Assembly (NCBI RefSeq): GCF_000308675.1 | Contig: NZ_BAGE01000048.1 | Span: forward strand, 62,001 to 126,000 | Length of the DNA stretch: 64,000 nt | Direction of reading: 5' to 3' | Source: Nocardia paucivorans NBRC 100373 | GTDB taxonomy: Bacteria; Actinomycetota; Actinomycetes; Mycobacteriales; Mycobacteriaceae | Part shown: piece after piece, positions 1 through 8,101 of the stretch | Layout of the letters: every line of letters begins with the position of its first letter | Numbering within the stretch: position 1 is the first letter of the stretch | The notes under the pieces: model-generated | Seen by the model: the letters and a program-made list of their open reading frames with translations, nothing else | Databases searched by the model: none | Told to the model about the DNA's origin: nothing | Translations under genes and position numbers: made by a program

Positions 1-224
1 CAGACGAAGTTGTCGTTCATCAGCGCCGCGGTCGCCTCGTCCTCGAACGACTCGTGCGCCATCACATGGCACCAATGGCAGCTCGCGTAGCCGATCGACA
101 GCAGAATCGGCACGTCCCGGGCGGCCGCCTCGGCCAATGCCTCGGCGTCCCACTCCCGCCAATGAACGGGATTATCGGCATGCTGGCGCAGATACGGCGA
201 TGTCGCGCTGCCCAAACGGTTCAC
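1..224 (-). CDS. DUF255/thioredoxin-domain protein, 5' end only (Rv1084-like)
   Basis: This is the first 74 or so codons of a gene that runs off the left edge of the window. The translation opens VNRLGSATSPYLRQHADNPV and contains the CHWCHVM motif, both hallmarks of the large YyaL/spermatogenesis-associated-protein-20 family (an N-terminal thioredoxin fold followed by an alpha/alpha barrel of about 650 residues). The GTG at 224 is chosen because family members begin only a few residues before NRL. In M. tuberculosis the homologue Rv1084 lies next to the mca block, which agrees with the following genes. The exact biochemical role of the family is not settled; the barrel resembles N-acylglucosamine epimerases. 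Confidence 0.85.
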   Translation of the reverse strand, partial: MNRLGSATSPYLRQHADNPVHWREWDAEALAEAAARDVPILLSIGYASCHWCHVMAHESFEDEATAALMNDNFV

Positions 225-447
225 TCTGCCAGCCTCCCACACCCGGCGGATGAGATACACGGTCTGCCCGAACCCCCGTCCGGGACGGCCGTGATGGGAC
301 TACCCGCTCTGGTGAGGATATGCGGCCCGGGTGAGAATTGTGTGTGCCATCGTCCCTGGTCGGGTCTGCCGTGGTCGGAATATTGTTACAGGCCGGCCTC
401 AAATCCGGCGTCACCTGTCCGGTGATAACAACAGGCAGGAGAGCGCG

Positions 448-2379
448 ATGAGTCAACGGCCGGCGATCAACCTGGACGAACTTCGCGCACTCGTCACGAA
501 CCTGGAACGCCTGATCGCCGAAGCCACCCGGGCCGCCGCTGGTCTGAAGGCCGCCATCGCGACCGCGGAAGCGGCGCATTCCGACGCCGCCCCCGAGACC
601 GGCCGCGCCGAGCCATCGCAACCGACCGCCACCGATCTCGGCCCCGCGACAGCGGCGCCGTCGCGATGCTCTCCCGCGGGACGCAAGCCGGGACCGACAC
701 CGTGGTCTCGGCGAAAAGCGGGGGCTCGCCCTGTTGTACGGCCACAGCCGCAACCGGCCGAGGCATCGGCCCGACCGGCGGCGATCGCCGTGTCGGGTAC
801 GCAGCCATCCGTACCACCGGTATCACCGCCCGCCCGGCAACTCCCCAGGCCGGCCATGCCACCCACGGTTGTTCCACCACCCACCGTCGTTCCTCGGATA
901 CCGTCGGTCACCACATTGCGCGCGGACCACATCACCCCCGAGCCGGCAACGCCGGAGAACACGGGACCTGCGACCGCTCCACCACACCCCGCCAAGCCTC
1001 GCGCGAACAACTCCGCGCCCGAAGCGGCAATACCCGAGGCCTTGGGACCAACGACCCACCTCCGAGTCGAGCCATCGCCCGAGCTACCCACCAAGTCAGC
1101 GGCCGAACCACCAGTCAAGTCACCGGCCCCGTCACCCGCCGAACCACCGGCCGTGCCACCCGCCAAGTCGTCGGCCGAACCACCAGTCAAGTCACCAGAC
1201 CTGTCATCCGCCGAACCGCCAACGGAACCAACGGCCGTGCAGCCGATCGAACCGCCGGTCGTGTTATCAACCGCGTTACCGGCCGGACCTCCGACCACCG
1301 CGACAAACCGCTCCACCCCCGACAACACACCTCGGGAAACACCCCGACCACAACCCGTCCCGCCCACCACGGAGGTGCCCGTGGTGTCGCCCCTCGTTCC
1401 TCGGCAATCCTTCCCACCCATGTCGAAGCCCGTTGTCCCCGCCGAGATACCGGAATCCACCGCCCTCCGCTCGGACCACACCGCACCAGAACCGACGACA
1501 CCCGAGGACCCGGGACCAACGATCCACCCCCGAGTCGAGCCATCGCCCGAGCCGCCGATCGCGTCACCGGCCGAACCACCGATCGAACTACCGGTCGAAC
1601 CGCCGACCACCGCGACAAAGCCTCCCACCGCCGATGACACACCCCGGGAAACACCCCGATCACAACCTCTCGCTCCGGCCCTGGAGATACCACGTCCCCG
1701 TACCGATATCGGCGGATCCGAGCCGATCCGGTCAGCGACCGACCGGCATGAGGAGCCCACACCTCGACGGACCGAGGGCGCGCCTCACCCGATCGCCGCG
1801 GAGATGAGCACGCGGCACGGGGTGCAGATCGTCGGTTTCGAGGAGACCGGTATCGAGACGGATGTCGTACGAGAGATCGCCGCCGCCATCGACGACCTGC
1901 TCCCGAAGTATCCGATCGCGCTGTGCGGTATCGAGATCACCGCCGTGCCTGCACGCGGCGGGCGAGGAGCGCCCCCCGCGGCACCGCGAGTAGGAGTCGA
2001 GTCGATCTGGTTGGTCCTCGACAGAGCCTCATTCGCCCCACCGGAGCGCACGGATGATAGTGCGTTACCACGGAAATGGCTGCGCAGAAACCGCGGCACC
2101 GATCGAGTGGTGTACACGGCGGTTGTTCGGGAATACGGTCGCGCCCTCGAGATAGCGGGTAATTTCCGAGCACGCCAGGAGGCCCAGCGGCTGCTGATCG
2201 CCGAATCCCTGCATGCCGGTGGGGGGCTCACCTTCAGTCCGTTGGATCCGGTGGGGGCGCTGCTCGATGCCTTCGCCGAGGTCGAGCTGCGGGGAGACCG
2301 AGCCGGAAAACTGGCGAAGACCCTGCATGAGATCCTCGTGAAAATGTCCCGTCCCGAGTCCAGCGATGTTCCGGCCTGA
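448..2379 (+). CDS. Proline-rich protein with C-terminal degenerate zincin-like domain
   Basis: The 643-residue product has three parts. An N-terminal helix (about residues 5-45, starting MSQRPAINLDELRALV) is followed by about 400 residues of Pro/Ala/Thr/Glu-rich low-complexity sequence with PPxxP-like repeats, then a compact C-terminal domain (about 455-640). The C-terminal segment contains VVREYGRALEIAG, which looks like the zinc-metalloprotease signature VVHEFGHAL with both metal histidines replaced by arginine (R561 and R565). I recall similar domains in actinobacterial MuF/toxin-like proteins, but function is unknown. The ATG at 448 is chosen over an upstream GTG/ATG because an AGGAGAG ribosome site precedes it. 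There is no signal peptide or membrane helix. Neighbours give no functional clue. Confidence 0.7.
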   Translation: MSQRPAINLDELRALVTNLERLIAEATRAAAGLKAAIATAEAAHSDAAPETGRAEPSQPTATDLGPATAAPSRCSPAGRKPGPTPWSRRKAGARPVVRPQPQPAEASARPAAIAVSGTQPSVPPVSPPARQLPRPAMPPTVVPPPTVVPRIPSVTTLRADHITPEPATPENTGPATAPPHPAKPRANNSAPEAAIPEALGPTTHLRVEPSPELPTKSAAEPPVKSPAPSPAEPPAVPPAKSSAEPPVKSPDLSSAEPPTEPTAVQPIEPPVVLSTALPAGPPTTATNRSTPDNTPRETPRPQPVPPTTEVPVVSPLVPRQSFPPMSKPVVPAEIPESTALRSDHTAPEPTTPEDPGPTIHPRVEPSPEPPIASPAEPPIELPVEPPTTATKPPTADDTPRETPRSQPLAPALEIPRPRTDIGGSEPIRSATDRHEEPTPRRTEGAPHPIAAEMSTRHGVQIVGFEETGIETDVVREIAAAIDDLLPKYPIALCGIEITAVPARGGRGAPPAAPRVGVESIWLVLDRASFAPPERTDDSALPRKWLRRNRGTDRVVYTAVVREYGRALEIAGNFRARQEAQRLLIAESLHAGGGLTFSPLDPVGALLDAFAEVELRGDRAGKLAKTLHEILVKMSRPESSDVPA

Positions 2380-2522
2380 CAACGGACCCATCGATGCCGG
2401 GGCGAATCGCGGCCCGACCTTCTCGAGCGGACGCCGTCCGGTGGGGATACGTCCGGGCAACGGGCCATCCACCGCCGACCCGTGCGGTTCGACACCGTCG
2501 GGCCCGGTTTTACAGTGGATCG

Positions 2523-2921
2523 GTGATCAGGACCGCTGCCCTCGCCCATATCCGTGATCGCCGCCTGATCCAAACCCGCTCGGTCGGTAAATCGGTCTTC
2601 TACATGGCCGGCGGCAAGATCGATCCCGGTGAGACACCGGTGCAGGCACTGCACCGCGAGATACGGGAGGAACTCGGTGTCGGTGTCACCGCAATCGATG
2701 AACTCGGCGTCTTCCACGCCGAGGCCTACGGACATACGGCCGGAACCCGGCTGCATATGACCTGTTTCCTCGCCGATCTCACCGGCGAACCCCGGGCCAC
2801 CGGCGAAATCGCCGAACTGCGCTATTTCACCGGCGGCGAATACGCGGCCATGCCCGAGGTCGCCCCCGGCTCACTGCTGGTGTTCCGGCGACTGCACGAG
2901 CTCGGCCTGATCGACTGGTGA
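2523..2921 (+). CDS. NUDIX hydrolase
   Basis: A 132-residue single-domain NUDIX protein. The Nudix box reads GKIDPGETPVQALH followed by REIREELGV, matching GX5EX7REUXEEXGU, so the metal-binding glutamates are intact. Family members hydrolyse nucleoside diphosphates linked to another moiety (oxidised dNTPs, ADP-ribose, dinucleotide polyphosphates); the sequence alone does not fix the substrate. A GTG start at 2523 (VIRTAALAHI) puts the first strand at the usual place for MutT-like proteins. The gene is convergent with the mca operon, ending 14 bp before the stop of its last gene. Confidence 0.85.
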   Translation: MIRTAALAHIRDRRLIQTRSVGKSVFYMAGGKIDPGETPVQALHREIREELGVGVTAIDELGVFHAEAYGHTAGTRLHMTCFLADLTGEPRATGEIAELRYFTGGEYAAMPEVAPGSLLVFRRLHELGLIDW

Positions 2922-2934
2922 CGGTGGCGCGCCA

Positions 2935-3237
2935 CTAACTCGAACCGCGTGACTCCTTCTCCGCGGCATCGTCCGACTTCGAGGTCTGCGCCTCCCGGCG
3001 GGTGATCCCGTGTTCGGTGCCCTCGTCGGCCTCCTGGTCCGGTTCCGGGTGTTCCGGCTCGAAGGTCTCCGGCAGATTCTTCAGATGCCGGTTCATCGAG
3101 CGGACCAGCAGGAAGGTGCCGGCCAGCAACAGCAATACGATGATCAGGCCCAGCGGGGAGGCCTTGCCGAATTCCGGGCCGGTGGGGGTTCCGGGTGTCT
3201 GGGCCAGCCAGAGCAGCCGAACGGATGACTCGTACAT
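2935..3237 (-). CDS. Small single-pass membrane protein downstream of mca (Rv1083-like)
   Basis: A 100-residue protein with one hydrophobic helix (about residues 28-46, rich in Leu/Ile/Val) and a long acidic, charged C-terminal tail. It starts with ATG at 3237, sharing one base with the TGA of mca (TGATG), so translation is probably coupled. The matching gene follows mca in M. tuberculosis (Rv1083). No enzymatic motif is visible. The conserved pairing suggests it may assist Mca or a process linked to mycothiol, but this is inferred from position only. Confidence 0.8.
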   Translation of the reverse strand: MYESSVRLLWLAQTPGTPTGPEFGKASPLGLIIVLLLLAGTFLLVRSMNRHLKNLPETFEPEHPEPDQEADEGTEHGITRREAQTSKSDDAAEKESRGSS

Positions 3238-4121
3238 CAGCGGTGTTCGTCCTCGATACCGGCGAATAGATCCGATTCCGGAATGGCGGTGTGTACCCGG
3301 GTCCGGGCCAACTCGAACTCCTCGGTCGGCCACACCCGCTGCTGTATCTCCATCGGGATGGCGAAGAAGGCACCGTTCGGATCGATCTGGGTGGCGTGTG
3401 CTCGCAGCGCCTCGTCCCGCTGCGGGAAGTACTTGGCGCATTCGACCTGGGTGGTCACCCGCGCCATGATGTCGCCGCGCTCGATGGCGTATTTACGCGA
3501 CCGGTCCAACCACTCCTGCAGGGGGAAGGGTTCGCCCAAGCGCTCGTACTCCTCGGCGAACACCTCCAGGCGACGCAGGATGAAGCCGTGGTCGTAGTAC
3601 AGCTTGAGCGGCGTCCACGGCTCACCGGCGTCGGGGAAGCGCTCCGGGTCACCCGCGGCCTCGAACGCCGCCATCGACACCTCATGGCAGCGGATATGGT
3701 CGGGGTGCGGGTAGCCGCCGGTTTCGTCGTAGGTGGTTATGACGTGCGGTTTGAACTCGCGCACCACCCGGACCAGCGCCTCGGTGGCCTCCTCCAGCGG
3801 CACCAACGCGAAGCAGCCCTCCGGTAGCGGGGGCGGCGGGTCACCTTCCGGCAGCCCGGAGTCGACGAAGCCCAGCCAGGTATGGCGCACCCCCAGTACG
3901 GCGGCCGCGGCGGCCATCTCCTCGCGCCGGATCTCGTGGATTCGTTCGAGGACGCCGGGGGTGTCCATGGCCGGATTGAGGATGCTGCCGCGTTCGCCAC
4001 CGGTCAGCGTGACGACCAGGACCTCATGCCCCTCATCGGCGTATCGAGCGGTGGTCGCGGCCCCTTTGCTGGATTCGTCATCGGGGTGGGCGTGCACCGC
4101 CATGAGGCGAAGGCCACTCAC
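3237..4121 (-). CDS. mca: Mycothiol S-conjugate amidase
   Basis: The 294-residue product belongs to the zinc-dependent GlcNAc-PI de-N-acetylase (LmbE-like) family. It cleaves mycothiol S-conjugates to give a mercapturic acid for export and GlcN-Ins for recycling, a cytosolic detoxification step in actinobacteria. The metal-binding AHPDDE motif is at residues 11-16 and the second motif HPDH at 139-142; the sequence TGGERGSILNP is typical of Mca and MshB. GTG at 4121 is chosen because the protein then begins MSGLRLMAVHAHPDDE as in homologues, and the length matches the 288-residue M. tuberculosis enzyme. It shares TGATG with the next gene and is divergent from the DUF4307 gene. Confidence 0.95.
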   Translation of the reverse strand: MSGLRLMAVHAHPDDESSKGAATTARYADEGHEVLVVTLTGGERGSILNPAMDTPGVLERIHEIRREEMAAAAAVLGVRHTWLGFVDSGLPEGDPPPPLPEGCFALVPLEEATEALVRVVREFKPHVITTYDETGGYPHPDHIRCHEVSMAAFEAAGDPERFPDAGEPWTPLKLYYDHGFILRRLEVFAEEYERLGEPFPLQEWLDRSRKYAIERGDIMARVTTQVECAKYFPQRDEALRAHATQIDPNGAFFAIPMEIQQRVWPTEEFELARTRVHTAIPESDLFAGIEDEHR

Positions 4122-4224
4122 TTCTCGTTCACCATCGCTCTCCGTCGCGGGTGTCTGGACTTCGTTACCTATAGTTCCATCCGGATGGATCCTGTTCCGA
4201 CCTACCCCCCGGGAGCAACCACTC

Positions 4225-4731
4225 ATGACCGAGCCCACGCCGGAAACCGCTCGGGCGAATAGCGGCGATACCGCCCCCGAGTCGTCCGGACCAGCGGGCG
4301 GTTCCGACGCGCGGGCCCGGTATGCCGACCGGTACGGCACCGCCACGCGCGCACCGGGCTCCCGACGGCTGCTCGCGCTCTTGATGGGTGTCGTGGTGGT
4401 GGCGGCGGGTATCGGGGTCGCATATCTGGGCTGGACGAAGTTCGGGCCGGAGGAGATCGGCTCCGAGCAGCTCGGCTACACCGTGCTCGACGATTCGACC
4501 ATTCGGGTCCGGATCAAGGTCACCCGCGCCGATCCGTCGAAGGCGGTGGTGTGTGTGCTGCGGGCGATGGATCAGGATGTCGCGGAAGTGGGACGGCGCG
4601 AGGTGTTGATCCAGCCGTCCGAACACGGCACGGTGGAGGTGACTTCCGTCATCAAAACCACCGCCCGGCCGTCCACAGGCACGATCTACACCTGCACCGA
4701 TAAGGTGCCCGCGTACCTGCGTACCGAGTGA
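4225..4731 (+). CDS. DUF4307 membrane protein (Rv1081c-like)
   Basis: A 168-residue protein with a charged cytoplasmic N-terminus, one transmembrane helix (about residues 51-72, LLALLMGVVVVAAGIGVAYL) and an extracytoplasmic domain ending at VPAYLRTE with two conserved cysteines. This layout and the position between mca and greA match DUF4307 proteins of mycobacteria (Rv1081c). ATG at 4225 follows a GGGAGC-type ribosome site. The role is unknown. It is divergent from mca, sharing a 103-bp promoter region, and lies upstream of greA in the same direction. Confidence 0.85.
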   Translation: MTEPTPETARANSGDTAPESSGPAGGSDARARYADRYGTATRAPGSRRLLALLMGVVVVAAGIGVAYLGWTKFGPEEIGSEQLGYTVLDDSTIRVRIKVTRADPSKAVVCVLRAMDQDVAEVGRREVLIQPSEHGTVEVTSVIKTTARPSTGTIYTCTDKVPAYLRTE

Positions 4732-5030
4732 ATCGACCCGCCACGCCGTGGTGAGCGGCCGAGAAAATATCTCCGACCTGCATCTTTGTGATTCATGTTA
4801 AAATGGCCTGACGCACGGTTCCGGGGCCCGGAGCCGTGTTTGCTGCATTGGCGGTCAGCGCGGTCGGGTGCGGGTCGGCGAGATGTCCCGGACCCAGACC
4901 TGTCGGGGGTCACAGAACTTCCCAGGATCGTTCTGACCGTCGGCTGATGCCTGTCCACCCCCTGTGGGGCATTGCCGCAGTAACCAGGGAATCCCGGCTC
5001 GCCGGGGACAACTACTAGGGAGTGATCGAG

Positions 5031-5525
5031 ATGACTGAGACGCACGTGACCTGGCTGACCCCGGAGTCGCACGACAGGCTCAAGAGCGAACTCGACGCGC
5101 TCATCGCCAATCGTCCGGTCATCGCCGCCGAGATCAACGAACGCCGCGAAGAGGGCGACCTCAAGGAAAACGGCGGCTACCACGCGGCTCGGGAGGAGCA
5201 GGGCCAGCAGGAGGCCCGGATCCGCCAGCTGCAGGAGCTGTTGAACAACGCCAAGGTCGGCGAGCCACCCACTCAGTCGGGCGTCGCCCTGCCCGGCTCG
5301 GTGGTGAAGGTCTACTACGACGGTGACGAAACCGACACCGAGACCTTCCTCATCGCCACCCGCGAGGAGGGCCTCGGGAATTCCGACCTGGAGACCTACT
5401 CGCCCAACTCTCCACTCGGCGGCGCGCTCATCAACGCCAAGGTCGGTGAGACCCGGGAATACACCCTGCCCAATGGCAACACCATGAAGGTGACGTTGGT
5501 CAGTGCGGAGCCCTACCACAGCTGA
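5031..5525 (+). CDS. greA: Transcription elongation factor GreA
   Basis: A 164-residue protein, the same length as M. tuberculosis GreA. It rescues backtracked RNA polymerase by stimulating transcript cleavage through the secondary channel. The N-terminal coiled coil carries the acidic tip (RREEGDLKENGGYHAAREEQ region, residues about 40-60), where Asp and Glu coordinate the catalytic magnesium. The C-terminal FKBP-like domain includes YSPNSPLGGALI. ATG at 5031 is preferred over a GTG at 5022 because that GTG sits inside the AGGGAG ribosome site. A 300-bp non-coding region precedes it, and a 14-bp-stem palindrome follows the stop. Confidence 0.97.
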   Translation: MTETHVTWLTPESHDRLKSELDALIANRPVIAAEINERREEGDLKENGGYHAAREEQGQQEARIRQLQELLNNAKVGEPPTQSGVALPGSVVKVYYDGDETDTETFLIATREEGLGNSDLETYSPNSPLGGALINAKVGETREYTLPNGNTMKVTLVSAEPYHS

Positions 5526-5546
5526 TACCCCTACCCCGGAACGCGG

Positions 5547-5578
5547 ACGGCCGCATCCGATCGATCGGATGCGGCCGT
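5547..5578. terminator. Bidirectional hairpin terminator between greA and metB
   Basis: A perfect inverted repeat with arms ACGGCCGCATCCGA and TCGGATGCGGCCGT (14 bp each) and a 4-base loop TCGA, 22 bp after greA and 30 bp before the metB stop. It can serve both convergent genes. There is no T-run, which is usual for actinobacterial terminators. Confidence 0.85.
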
Positions 5579-5607
5579 CTTCCGTCATGCGTTTTCCTCC
5601 GGATACC

Positions 5608-6750
5608 TCAGCGCAGGGCCTGTTCGAGATCGGCGAGCAGATCGCCGATGTCCTCGATACCGACCGACAAGCGCACCAGATCGGCGGGCACCTCCAGATC
5701 GGAACCCGCGGTGGACGCGTGTGTCATGGCGGCCGGGTGTTCGATCAGCGATTCCACCCCACCCAATGATTCGGCGAGGGTGAACACCGTGGTGCGGGAG
5801 CACAGATCGCGGGCGGCGTCCGGGCCACCGGCCAGCCGCACCGAAATCATGCCGCCGAACCGGCGCATCTGCTTATCGGCGATGGCATGCCCCGGATGTT
5901 CGGGCAGACCCGGGTAGATCACCTGGGCGATCGCCGGCTGCCGGGACAGGAAGTCGGCCAGTGTCTCGGCATTGTCGCAGTGCCGGTCCATGCGCAGCCC
6001 CAGCGTCTTGGTGCCGCGCAGGGTGAGGAAGGCGTCGAACGGGCCGGGTACCGCACCGGCGCCGTTCTGCAGGAAGGCGAAGGCGCTGTCGAGTTCGGCG
6101 TCGTCGGTGACGAGCGCGCCGCCGATCACATCGGAATGACCGCCCAGGTATTTGGTGGTCGAATGCACCACCACATCGGCGCCGAGCAGCAGTGGCTGCT
6201 GCAGGTACGGGGTGGCGAAGGTGTTGTCGACGACCAGCTTGGCGCCCGAGGTATGCGCGATATCGGCCAACGCCGGGATATCACCGATGCTCAGTAGCGG
6301 GTTGGTGGGTGACTCGACCCAGATCAGCTTGGTGTTCGGTCGTATGGCGGCGCGCATGGCGTCGATGTCGTAGACCGGTGCGGGTGAATGCTCGATACCC
6401 CACTGGGTGAACACCTTGTCGATCAGCCGGAACGTGCCGCCATAGGCGTCGTTCGGGATGACGATGTGATCACCGGGCCGCAGCATGGCCCGCAGCGCGC
6501 AGTCGCTCGCCGCCATACCGGAGGCGAACGCACGAGCGTAACGACCGGATTCGAGGGCGGCGAGATTGGCCTCCAACGCCGTCCGCGTGGGGTTACCGGT
6601 TCGGCCGTATTCGTACCCCTCCCGCAAACCACCGACACCATCCTGGGCGAAGGTGGAGCTGGCATAGATGGGCACGTTCACCGCGCCGGTCCGGGGATCG
6701 GGATCATAGCCCGCATGCACGGCCCTGGTAGTGAATCCGAGCTCGCTCAT
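5608..6750 (-). CDS. metB: Cystathionine gamma-synthase / gamma-lyase family enzyme
   Basis: A 380-residue PLP enzyme of the Cys/Met metabolism family. It either joins O-acyl-homoserine to cysteine (methionine synthesis) or, as the gamma-lyase, splits cystathionine in reverse transsulfuration; single mycobacterial enzymes do both. The PLP lysine is K200 in VVHSTTKYLGGHSD; the phosphate-site YGRTGNP (48-54) and SGMAAS (77-82) are intact. The nearby cbs gene makes cystathionine, so a role in cysteine formation from homocysteine is plausible. Gene order greA-metB-...-cbs agrees with Rv1080c-Rv1077. Confidence 0.93.
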   Translation of the reverse strand: MSELGFTTRAVHAGYDPDPRTGAVNVPIYASSTFAQDGVGGLREGYEYGRTGNPTRTALEANLAALESGRYARAFASGMAASDCALRAMLRPGDHIVIPNDAYGGTFRLIDKVFTQWGIEHSPAPVYDIDAMRAAIRPNTKLIWVESPTNPLLSIGDIPALADIAHTSGAKLVVDNTFATPYLQQPLLLGADVVVHSTTKYLGGHSDVIGGALVTDDAELDSAFAFLQNGAGAVPGPFDAFLTLRGTKTLGLRMDRHCDNAETLADFLSRQPAIAQVIYPGLPEHPGHAIADKQMRRFGGMISVRLAGGPDAARDLCSRTTVFTLAESLGGVESLIEHPAAMTHASTAGSDLEVPADLVRLSVGIEDIGDLLADLEQALR

Positions 6751-6952
6751 GAGCTCAGCCTAATGGACGCGATGAACGGACCTCTCGCCGCCGGCCCACA
6801 CCCGGCCGACGGCCGGTCGCAAACCGGTCGCAAACCGGTCATGAAGGCGCGAAAGGCGTGGCGCCGCACCACGGTTCGTCCCGGAATGTCTGCACTCGGC
6901 CGAACAACGGACGGAAAAGGACCGCTGCGGGCGGATCGTCGGGGCGCACCGT

Positions 6953-7894
6953 TCACCGCATGTGACGCGGATCGCCGTAGTGTCGGCCGTACTGGTTGCC
7001 GTAATCGCCGTACTGGGGGTATTCCCCGCCGCTCACCGTTGGCGGGTGGTACTCGCCGACGGTCCACGGTTCGCGGTGGTCACCCGGGACGGATGGGTCC
7101 CACCGGTCCGGCTCCCATTGCTCCCGATCCCATTGATCTCGGCTGTGCGCACCCGTTCGTTGCCGTTCCCCGCGCTCCTCGCGTCCCCGTCGGTACGCCT
7201 CGGCCTGCCCCCGCAGGGCGGGCAGCCGATCTTCGAAACCGTTGAGCCAGCCCTCCCAGCGCCGCTGCATGGGCTGCACCAAACCGCCCCCCACCCCCAC
7301 GACGAGGATGCCGCCGATGGTGGCCAGGACCGAGATCAGCACCGGGGTGGTGACCGTGGTGGCGATACCGATCTGGTTCAGGGCGGCGATGATGCCGAGG
7401 GCCCAGACGAATACCGACGCAATCCGCCCGATGAACACGCCGTAATCCAGGCCGCCGAGCATATCGCCCACCACTTCCCCGACCGCGTGGGCGATCGCAC
7501 CGGCGACCACGATGATCGCGATGGCGACCGCGGCCCTGGGTAGCCAGGCGACGACACCATCGATCAGGTTGGCGACCGGATTCGGTCCGAAGACACCGAA
7601 GGCCAGCTGTAGGGCGATCAGCGTAATCGCGTAGAACGTCAGTTTCGCCGGCAGGTCGGAGGCTTTGTAGCGGCTCTTGGTGAGTATCCGTTTCACCCCG
7701 CCACGATCGGCGAGGCGATCGAAACCTACCCGCGCCAATACCGTGCCGACAATCTTCGCGGCCATGCGGGCGACGAGCCAGCCGACCAGCAGGATGACCA
7801 GGAATCCGACGAGCTCGGGCACGAACGTCGCGACCGCGCTCCAGGCGTCGGAAAACCCTTGCCGGAAATCAATGGCCAAACTGGGTGTGTACAC
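6953..7894 (-). CDS. Mechanosensitive-channel-like membrane protein (TM_helix repeat/CmpX type)
   Basis: About 313 residues with four or five hydrophobic segments in the first 215 residues, including an Ala/Gly-rich pair (AAVAIAIIVVAGAIAHAVGEVVG and VLISVLATIGGILVVGVGGG). This pattern fits the conserved TM-helix repeats of CmpX/MscS-related proteins. The last 100 residues are a hydrophilic cytoplasmic tail rich in Arg, then Gly/Tyr/Gln (QYGDYGNQYGRHYG). GTG at 7894 follows AAGGAAGG and removes a non-conserved N-terminal extension present if an upstream start were used. It sits between metB and cbs, where M. tuberculosis has the proline-rich antigen gene pra; it is not homologous in any obvious way. 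Confidence 0.75.
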   Translation of the reverse strand: MYTPSLAIDFRQGFSDAWSAVATFVPELVGFLVILLVGWLVARMAAKIVGTVLARVGFDRLADRGGVKRILTKSRYKASDLPAKLTFYAITLIALQLAFGVFGPNPVANLIDGVVAWLPRAAVAIAIIVVAGAIAHAVGEVVGDMLGGLDYGVFIGRIASVFVWALGIIAALNQIGIATTVTTPVLISVLATIGGILVVGVGGGLVQPMQRRWEGWLNGFEDRLPALRGQAEAYRRGREERGERQRTGAHSRDQWDREQWEPDRWDPSVPGDHREPWTVGEYHPPTVSGGEYPQYGDYGNQYGRHYGDPRHMR

Positions 7895-8101
7895 CGTTTC
7901 TGTAGCCCTTCCTTCGCTCCCCGACCGGCTGGCACATTTGCCACTGCCGCTTTCAGGGCCGTTATACACGGTCGGATCAGCCAAAATGGCGGATTGCGAA
8001 AGAATTGCCGATGACGGTTGCCGATCGGTCGCTTGATCTCCATCGAGATCCGAGGGGAAATCCGAGCGCCGATCGCAACCGCGCGAAACGGTGGGCCGCT
8101 G

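Noticed and set aside
453..1760. 435-aa Gly/Ser/Val-rich frame opposite the proline-rich gene
   Set aside because: It is the expected reverse of Pro/Thr/Glu codon repeats, without a ribosome site or domain.
4732..5030. Riboswitch or small RNA in the 300-bp greA leader
   Set aside because: No recognised fold or strong hairpin; probably promoter and leader only.
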